Shown: piece by piece, positions 58,757 through 64,000 of the stretch
Position numbering within the stretch: position 1 is the first letter of the stretch
Layout of the letters: the number at the start of each line of letters is the position of its first letter
Origin: Tremella fuciformis
Taxonomy: Eukaryota; Basidiomycota; Tremellomycetes; Tremellales; Tremellaceae
Length of the DNA: 64,000 nt
Assembly (NCBI GenBank): GCA_032768795.1
Contig: CP136494.1
Span: 1,426,001 to 1,490,000, forward strand
Direction: 5' to 3'
Position numbers and translations under genes: made by a program
The notes under the pieces: model-generated
Database searches by the model: none
The model's input: the letters and a program-made list of their open reading frames with translations, nothing else
What the model was told of the DNA's origin: nothing

Positions 58757-58982
58757 CTCTGCCCCACCTCCCATAGGCGCGCCCTCGCGCCTATTGCCCC
58801 TCCCCCGAGGTGCAAGCCTATCTGGAACCCGAAACGCACGCCTATCCTCACCGCAATGTGCATTGCGGGGGCCCCAGCCCTGTGAGGGGCCATGGACAAG
58901 ACGGTTTCCAAAGGCCGGGCAATAGTCCCCGAGCACACTCATTGGGGATTGAACCGACGACCTCCGTAGACTCGGGTTATTA

Positions 58983-59134
58983 TGTAACAATGCCAATAAC
59001 CTACCACATAGCTATTGCACTGTCCAGCTAATACCACTGCACCAAAAGGGTCACGATAACCCGAGTCTGACCGAGACTCGCGGTTTGTGGTACATATAGG
59101 CTTGCAAGGTGGCGGTGTCACGTCCGACGTGACA
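58983..59134 (-). repeat. TRIM 5' LTR (152 bp)
   Basis: Second copy of the direct repeat. Read on the minus strand it begins TGTCACGTCGG, the same 11 bases that open the Ty3/gypsy LTR at 61359. Confidence 0.85.
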
Positions 59135-61358
59135 CTGTCCCCGGTGTTGTCGACGCGGATGTCGTTCCTGCGGCGGGGGCCGTTGAAGATGAAGGGCTCG
59201 ACGGAGACGGACAGGAAGGGGCCAGAGCGGAGGCCGTCCGCCAGTCGGTGCTTGACAGACTCATGCCGGGGCACACGGAAGTCACTGCGCGCTGGGCAGC
59301 ACTCATCGTGTCCCACGACGTTTGGCTGCGCGCAGCTCTTGCAGGGCCCGGAGCGGCCTGCGGTGAGGGTCCGGTACGCCAGGTTGGCCTGGACGACACG
59401 GTCTGAGAGCTGGAACCTTGCCGAGGATGGCAGGGTCTCCAGCCACCGTCGTCCCAGCATGCTCGATGCTTCCGCCAGGGCCACGCGTTCGTGCGTCTGC
59501 AGGGAGGTCATGAGGTCTTGTTGTTGTTGCTGGAAGACCTCCCTACATAGCTCGCGCTGCGTTGGCGCTGGCGTGTCGGACATGAGCGACGGGAAGAGCG
59601 GAGACAGTACCTTGTCGGCCAGGGCGTTGGCAGCCCTAGTGGCATGCGGGGCGCATGCGAGGTGTGAGAGGAGGCCCACCCCGCCAAATGACGGGGGCAG
59701 AGAGATGATGGCTCGGTCCCGGCTGAGCTCGGCAGGCTCGAGCGGGCCGCGGATGTTGTCGAACGCGCTCCACAGAAGGTTGTCGAGGCGTCTCCAGTCG
59801 TCCTGGAGGTCCCCCTCGTCGTCTAGGGTGCGGATCAGGTGGCGGAGCTTGTGCTGCGACGACCGGCGGAGGATGAGGAGTGCGTGCTGCTTTGGGAGGT
59901 GCTGGAGGCTGTCGAGCTGCGGGGCAAGGTCAGAGATCTGGTCCCGGAGAAAGGTGCTGCGGGCGTCCTTAGAGCCGATGCGGGTGCCAAGGATGTCGAT
60001 GGGCTGGCTGTTAAGGCAAGCATTGAGGTCGTATACCTGGCACTTGGAGGGGTTGAGAGAGAGAGGTGAGCCCTCCTCCTTGAAGTAATCGAGCGCTTTG
60101 TCCAGGTCCTCGGCGTTGGCGGTGAGGATGAAGATGTCGTCAAGGTATGCGAGCACAAGGCAGTCTGGCCCCAGGATCTCCTGGAGCCCTTCGACGAGCG
60201 GGCGGATGCCGATGGAGAAGAGGAGAGGGCCCAGGGGGTCTCCCTGTCGGATGCCCTTGGCAGATGGGATGGTGACCGTCGAGCCAGCCGAGTGTACGTA
60301 GAGTGGCGAGGGGTTGTTGTAGCACCAGGCGGCAAGGCGGGTCATCGAATGCGCATGCGATCCGAGGGACGAGGCAAGGAATGAGCGGGTGATGTCGTTG
60401 AAGGCGTTGTTAGAGTCGAGGCTGATGAGGTGGGTGAAGTGGTGGAATCCAGGGTGCTTGCGGACTGCCATCTTGACAGCGCGAACGATCGGCTCGACAC
60501 CGCCTTGGGTGCCGACGCCGAACTGGTTTGGTGAGAGGAAATCGGGCTTGAAGTTGGCTTTGAAGAGGGACTTCATGGCGAGGCGGTAGAAGATTTCCCC
60601 CACGGCGATGGGGCGGATGCCGGGAACGGCGTTGGGAGGGGCGTCTGCCGGGAGGGGCTTCAGCAGTGGGGTGAGGCGGGCGGCGCAGAGGAGATCGTGG
60701 CCTGGGGCCGTACCTGATCCCATCTCTGCGGTAAGGCTGGTGAGGAAGGAGACAAACCCGGGGGCCGTGGTAGCGTGGGAGAGGAGCTTCACTGTCCACC
60801 CCGATGGGCCAGGAGATGTGCCGTTATCCATGGATCGGAGCGCTGAGAGGATGTCGCTAGATTCCGGCAGTTCGGGGTAGGGCGTTGAGGCGTGGAGGGG
60901 CATTGAGAAGGGGTTGTCTTCGCCTGGCGGGTGCTTCTGGCGGAGCGTGTCGATGGTGGCCGGCGTGAGGTCGGCGATCCCAGTGGTGTCATTGAGGGCC
61001 CGCTCCGCCTTGCTGATGAATCCGGCCTCGACAAGGGCCTTGGCGCGGCGCACTTTGCTGCCCGCCTCGGTCCCCTGTGAGGGCGGATCCGGCATGCGGA
61101 CGTTTGGGTAGGCCTTCAGCCTCTCAAACACCGCGTCGTGTCCCTGCTGGATGGCCGGCACCAAGCCCACCTTGATGACGGCTAGGATGTGGAAGAGGGT
61201 GCGCCTGGATGGGCTACTGGCGTGAGCGCCGGCAAGTCGCTCGACGCAGGCGGCAAGCGGGGCGACGAGCTTGGGGTGGAGGTGCTTATTGATACCCGGG
61301 AGGGGCAGGAGGTCGACTAGGGTCATGTGGTCCCCATAGAAGTCGTCGGGTCCGGGGC

Positions 61359-61762
61359 TGTCACGTCGGCCACGCCTCCATGATCACCAAAGCACGCCTA
61401 CGAGCCTCGTTCCAGCCCAGCACGCCTGTCAAACACGTGAGCCTATCGTCGATCCTCGAGTAGCCTCGACGACGCTCGAGTAGCCTCGACGACTTTAGAG
61501 CTCGAGCCTCGTCGATGGTGTTTCAAGGAGAAAGCCCAAGGCGGTGCAGAGGAGGGCACGGGTGATATATATACAAGTCCTCACCCGTAGACCGTCCTTA
61601 GCACCGTGGTATTGAGTCCCATGGATAGAAAGTAACGGCGCAGCCGTGTTGTCGACGCACGAGAGGCTGTAGGACACACCTTCTCGTGGAAGACAGAGAC
61701 AGATCAACAGACAGCACGTGTGAGAGGGCCTATCAGTCGACGACCGGCCTGGCCCCGTGACA
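61359..61762 (+). repeat. Ty3/gypsy 5' LTR
   Basis: This 404-bp segment begins TGTCACGTCGG and ends CCCGTGACA, giving the short inverted ends TGTCAC/GTGACA expected of an LTR. It contains a degenerate tandem motif (CTCGAGTAGCCTCGACGA, about 61456-61493) and a TATATATA box (61565-61573) suited to the promoter. It lies directly upstream of the gag ORF and cuts the non-LTR frame. The 3' LTR is outside the window, so both ends are inferred. Confidence 0.75.
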
Positions 61763-61800
61763 GTATACCACGGTGCTACTACCTCTCACACGACTAGTTC

Positions 61801-62943
61801 ATGGCACCATCGACTCGACGAACCACGTCGACAGATCCTGAGCATCAGCACATTGCTCTACCCACAAACCTACGACTACCGGTGGACACTCGACTGAGAG
61901 CCGCCGCGACCAACATGGCCCAACCATTGGGTGATCAGCCGTCTGTGCAGCAGTTGCTCGCGCAAATCGTGCAGCTTCAGGCGGCCCTCGTCGAGCAGCA
62001 GGCGCAGCAACGACAGGGCTCGCCAGGCGTTGGGAACCCGTCCGAGCCGAAGGCGAACCCGCCTGACACGTTTAACGGCAAGGACCCAGCCGCTTTGGAG
62101 CGGTTCATCATGCAGTGCGAGACGGTCTTCAAGCTGCAGCCGTCGAAGTTCTCTGGCGACACGCACAAGGTCATGTATGTGATCTCGTTCCTCAGGGGAT
62201 TCGTGCTCGACGCGATTCAGCCCTTGGCGACAGGGCGAGACAGCGATTTGAACGAGAACGGAGAGCATGTCGAGGCTGGCGACTACCTCGACGAGAAAAT
62301 TCGGACTTACGCTGGGCTTCGTCGCTACCTGCGCGAGAACTTTGGGGATCCCGACGCGAAGGGGACTGCTCGACGCAAGTACTTCTCGCTGCGGCAGACG
62401 GGATCGGCAGCCGAATACTTCGCCAAGATTCGGGAGTACACGTCAGTCCTCTCATGGGAGCTCGACGAGCAAGCAACGGCTCGTGCCAAGGAAGGGCTCT
62501 CCGACGTGCTTCAGGACGAGGTGGCCAGGCACCCCAAAGAGTTCGAGACCTTTGCCGAGCTGCAGGCGTTTGTGGTCCGCCTCGACAACAGTCTGCGAGC
62601 AAGGGAGGCAGAGAAGAACAAGGCGGAGAACAGGCGAGAGAAGAAGAAGACTGTCCTGGGCGGCAACAACGGCGGATCTACAGCGGTTACGTCAGAGGTT
62701 GGAGCGGCGGCGACGAACCCCAGACCCTCACCTGGCCCGACAACCTCGTCGAGTCTCAACTCCGCTGCAGCCCCTCGACGAGTCTACCCTCCTCGCCCTA
62801 GGCTCACTCCGGACGAGCACGAGAGGCGAGGCAGCCAGGGCCTTTGCTTCAAGTGCGGAAACGCTGGGCATCTTGCGCGCGACTGCCCAGGCTCGTTCAA
62901 CCCCGGCCAACGCGTGAAGCAGGAGCCGCAGGGGGAAGCCTGA
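61801..62943 (+). CDS. Ty3/gypsy Gag (capsid plus CCHC nucleocapsid)
   Basis: 380 aa. A short coiled-coil (VQQLLAQIVQLQAALVEQQA) precedes the retrotransposon capsid domain (PDTFNGKDPAALERFIMQCE through YFSLRQTGSAAEYFAKI). A basic, disordered stretch leads to one zinc knuckle, CFKCGNAGHLARDC (CX2CX4HX4C), near the C-terminus. Gag assembles the cytoplasmic particle that packages the element RNA. It ends in TGA at 62941-62943, and pol continues in the -1 frame. Confidence 0.9.
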   Translation: MAPSTRRTTSTDPEHQHIALPTNLRLPVDTRLRAAATNMAQPLGDQPSVQQLLAQIVQLQAALVEQQAQQRQGSPGVGNPSEPKANPPDTFNGKDPAALERFIMQCETVFKLQPSKFSGDTHKVMYVISFLRGFVLDAIQPLATGRDSDLNENGEHVEAGDYLDEKIRTYAGLRRYLRENFGDPDAKGTARRKYFSLRQTGSAAEYFAKIREYTSVLSWELDEQATARAKEGLSDVLQDEVARHPKEFETFAELQAFVVRLDNSLRAREAEKNKAENRREKKKTVLGGNNGGSTAVTSEVGAAATNPRPSPGPTTSSSLNSAAAPRRVYPPRPRLTPDEHERRGSQGLCFKCGNAGHLARDCPGSFNPGQRVKQEPQGEA

Positions 62944-64000
62944 GGGGTCCCGAGCTACAAGGAGAAACTCGAGACCCCGCTCCATACACACTCTCCGCCC
63001 TCACGCCTCCTGAACAACCGACTTCACCTCTCAAATCCTCTAATCCGACGCCCACTCACCCACCGACGGGGTCCGCTTCCCTCGTCGAGGAAGATCAACA
63101 TGAAGAAGAAGCAGAGGACCTGGAGTCCGAGAAGGAGTCTGTACAGAGTGCTAGTGATGCCGAGGAATGCATGAGCGGTGAGGCTTACAGGCTGGGAAGG
63201 CATCAAGCTGTCGTAGCAGGAAAAGTGGACGGGACGGCCGCTTGCATACTGTTAGATACAGGCGCAGGCGGGACCTTCATTGATCAGGACTACGCCGAAG
63301 GCCAGGGCTTGACCCAACAGAAGTTGGAGCGACCCAAGAATGTCCTCCTGTTCGACGGCGAACCGTCATCCGCGGGCGAAATCACCCACGAAGTGGTGGC
63401 CCCGGTGGAGACGCTTGGGGAAACAAGTGAAGAACGGCTAGCGGTTACGCGGCTCGCAGGTGCAGACGTCGTGCTAGGGTACGACTGGATGCAAGAGAAG
63501 AGAGTAGTCATGGACATGGGAGCTATGGAAGTCACCCGTGGAGAAGAAAAGGTGGCCTCGTCGACGGTCGTCGAGGCTGCTTCAAGTGATCTGGCCATTT
63601 TGGCTACCAGAGCAAGAAGAGAGAGAGGAAAACACGCGGGGCAGTCCCGTAGGAGCTCCCCGAACCATATCCCCTTGCGGATCAATCGGTGGGAGCAGAA
63701 CAGGCTCGCCGCAGAGCGGCTGCGAGGGACTGTCACCGACGAGCTCGAGGAAGTGGTGGGGCGTTTGGACGGGCATCTTGGGTTTGACGAGTACACTCTG
63801 TCAGAGGAGGAGTCCCAGGCGGTGCGAAGGATCGTTCCGGAGTACTACCATGAGTTCCTCGATGTGTTCCACCCTCGTCGACCCGCCGACACGCTGCCGC
63901 CGAGTAGAGAATACGACCTGCGGATCAGACTGAAGGAGGGCGCAGAACTACGGGTCGCACCGCTTTACCAACTGTCGCCGGATCAAATGAGAGCACTCAG
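62940..64000 (+). CDS. Ty3/gypsy Pol, protease and start of reverse transcriptase (partial)
   Basis: The -1 frame relative to gag is open from the gag stop to the window end. After an acidic linker it has the aspartic protease with ACILLDTGAGGTFIDQDYA (catalytic DTGA) and the second-strand pattern DVVLGYDWM. The RT lead-in follows, with YYHEFLDVFHPRRPADTLPP and REYDLRIRLKEGAEL. There is no start codon upstream of the protease at the right place, so expression presumably uses -1 ribosomal frameshifting near CAGGGGGAAGCCTGA at the gag end. The protein is cut by the right edge before the RT catalytic motif. Confidence 0.85.
   Translation, partial: MRGPELQGETRDPAPYTLSALTPPEQPTSPLKSSNPTPTHPPTGSASLVEEDQHEEEAEDLESEKESVQSASDAEECMSGEAYRLGRHQAVVAGKVDGTAACILLDTGAGGTFIDQDYAEGQGLTQQKLERPKNVLLFDGEPSSAGEITHEVVAPVETLGETSEERLAVTRLAGADVVLGYDWMQEKRVVMDMGAMEVTRGEEKVASSTVVEAASSDLAILATRARRERGKHAGQSRRSSPNHIPLRINRWEQNRLAAERLRGTVTDELEEVVGRLDGHLGFDEYTLSEEESQAVRRIVPEYYHEFLDVFHPRRPADTLPPSREYDLRIRLKEGAELRVAPLYQLSPDQMRAL

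Larger units (their letters stand above)
58605..59134 (-). mobile_element. TRIM-like non-autonomous LTR element
   Basis: Two 152-bp direct repeats (58605..58756 and 58983..59134) look identical, begin TGTAACAATG and end GACGTGACA on the plus strand, and are flanked by the 5-bp duplication CTGTC. The 226-bp interior has no ORF. On the minus strand a purine-rich tract (GGGAGGTGGGGCAGAG) directly precedes the repeat at 58605-58756, as a polypurine primer would, so the element points left. The interior also holds a pol III B-box-like GGTTCAATCC (58946-58955, minus). Identical repeats imply recent insertion. Confidence 0.85.
58137..61358 (-). mobile_element. non-LTR retrotransposon inserted in 5S rDNA (copy 2, nested insertions)
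   Basis: The element runs right to left, its 3' end joined to the 5S part at 58136 with the same terminal sequence as copy 1 (ATGCATCTAACTCTGGG). It is interrupted by a TRIM-like element (58605-59134, target duplication CTGTC at 58600-58604 and 59135-59139), and its 5' portion is cut off by a Ty3/gypsy LTR at 61359. Removing the TRIM restores an open frame across the join (NDIRVDNTG into PDFAAEEYDV). The 3' UTR is about 87 bp with no poly(A). Confidence 0.85.
58224..61358 (-). pseudogene. reverse transcriptase plus restriction-like endonuclease ORF, disrupted
   Basis: Parts 59140..61358 and 58224..58599, split by the TRIM. RT motifs in order: TSPGPSGWTVKLLS, RPIAVGEIFYRLAMKSL, LISLDSNNAFNDITRS (motif A), KGIRQGDPLGPLLFSIGI (motif B), LVLAYLDDIFILT (catalytic YLDD), SPLSLNPSKCQVYD. 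A thumb-like helical region follows, then a Cys-His knuckle CKSCAQPNVVGHDECC. The endonuclease domain comes after RRRNDIRVDNTG and continues EYDVKVVVLAAP and PFLPLIFSSGGILES. RT followed by a knuckle and a C-terminal PD-(D/E)XK-like domain is the plan of site-specific REL-type LINEs (R2, CRE and relatives). The frame is still open at the LTR junction, so the N-terminus is missing. Confidence 0.85.
61359..64000 (+). mobile_element. Ty3/gypsy LTR retrotransposon, 5' part
   Basis: LTR, gag, protease and the start of reverse transcriptase are present, and the rest runs off the right edge. It is inserted in the opposite orientation in the frame of the non-LTR element. No stop or frameshift damages gag or the visible pol, so it may be intact. 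No obvious TGG-type tRNA primer site follows the LTR. Confidence 0.85.

Noticed and set aside
58939..59134. C-terminal 65 residues of the long RT frame (SVTSDVTPPPCKP...)
   Set aside because: These codons are TRIM LTR sequence read by chance; the real protein continues in the endonuclease domain at 58599.
58605..59134. Two 152-bp repeats as a simple tandem satellite
   Set aside because: Only two copies, separated by unique sequence and flanked by a 5-bp target duplication, which fits LTRs.
59087..60088. 333-codon plus-strand ORF
   Set aside because: It is antisense to the reverse transcriptase frame and arises from its GC-rich codon pattern. It has no protein features.
1..64000. CRISPR array, operon structure, riboswitches, bacterial signals
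   Set aside because: The sequence is eukaryotic with spliceosomal introns throughout. No regularly spaced repeats were seen.
1..64000. tRNA genes
   Set aside because: I looked for B-box-like GGTTCGAATCC on both strands and found only the TRIM-internal near match, without a cloverleaf. A covariance-model scan would be decisive.

Overview
The window is nuclear DNA of a basidiomycete fungus, most likely a Tremellomycete. Genes are dense and carry many very short introns (about 31-60 nt, usually GT..AG with a CTRAC/CTNAY-like branch site just before the acceptor), and intergenic gaps are small. The 5S rRNA pieces at about 50.9 and 58.1 kb start and end like tremellomycete 5S (ATCCACGGCC ... GTGCTGTGGT). 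Most spliced models below were built by hand; each multi-exon model was checked for phase closure at every junction, but none is backed by transcripts.

Layout. 0-3.5 kb: BRO1 (cut by the left edge), a HYPK-like UBA protein, GINS subunit PSF1 and mitochondrial succinyl-CoA ligase alpha (LSC1). 3.9-12.1 kb: two large, mostly disordered proteins of unknown role. 12.9-26.8 kb: a ferric reductase with an unusual insertion, kinesin-5, AFG1 ATPase, an SLC25 carrier, an unknown protein, complex I 21-kDa subunit and a UXT-like prefoldin. 27.3-32.8 kb: a membrane RING-H2 protein, a very intron-rich methyltransferase and a small possibly secreted protein. 33.3-37.0 kb: two intronless tandem paralogues of an unrecognised family. 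37.1-50.9 kb: TRM82, SNU13, RIM20/PalA, NUR1-like protein, eIF2B-delta, a coiled-coil protein and an NDUFAF2-like assembly factor. 51.7-57.8 kb: a GT71-type mannosyltransferase, a ZIP transporter and a secreted glycosidase-like protein.

The accessory part is the right end (50.9-51.5 and 58.1-64 kb). Two copies of one non-LTR retrotransposon, with reverse transcriptase and a C-terminal restriction-like endonuclease domain, sit at the same point inside two different 5S rRNA genes. The first copy is 5'-truncated and retains both 5S flanks. The second is longer and was later hit twice: by a 530-bp non-autonomous LTR element (TRIM-like, identical 152-bp LTRs, 5-bp target duplication) and by a Ty3/gypsy element (404-bp LTR, gag, start of pol in the -1 frame) that runs off the window. 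The TRIM and the Ty3 element share the same LTR terminus, suggesting the small element uses the large one's machinery.

Functional themes: mitochondria (LSC1, AFG1, SLC25, complex I subunit, NDUFAF2), ESCRT/pH signalling (two Bro1-domain genes), mitosis (kinesin-5), replication (GINS), RNA and translation (SNU13, TRM82, eIF2B-delta, HYPK) and metal transport (FRE, ZIP). These are ordinary neighbours, not a pathway cluster.
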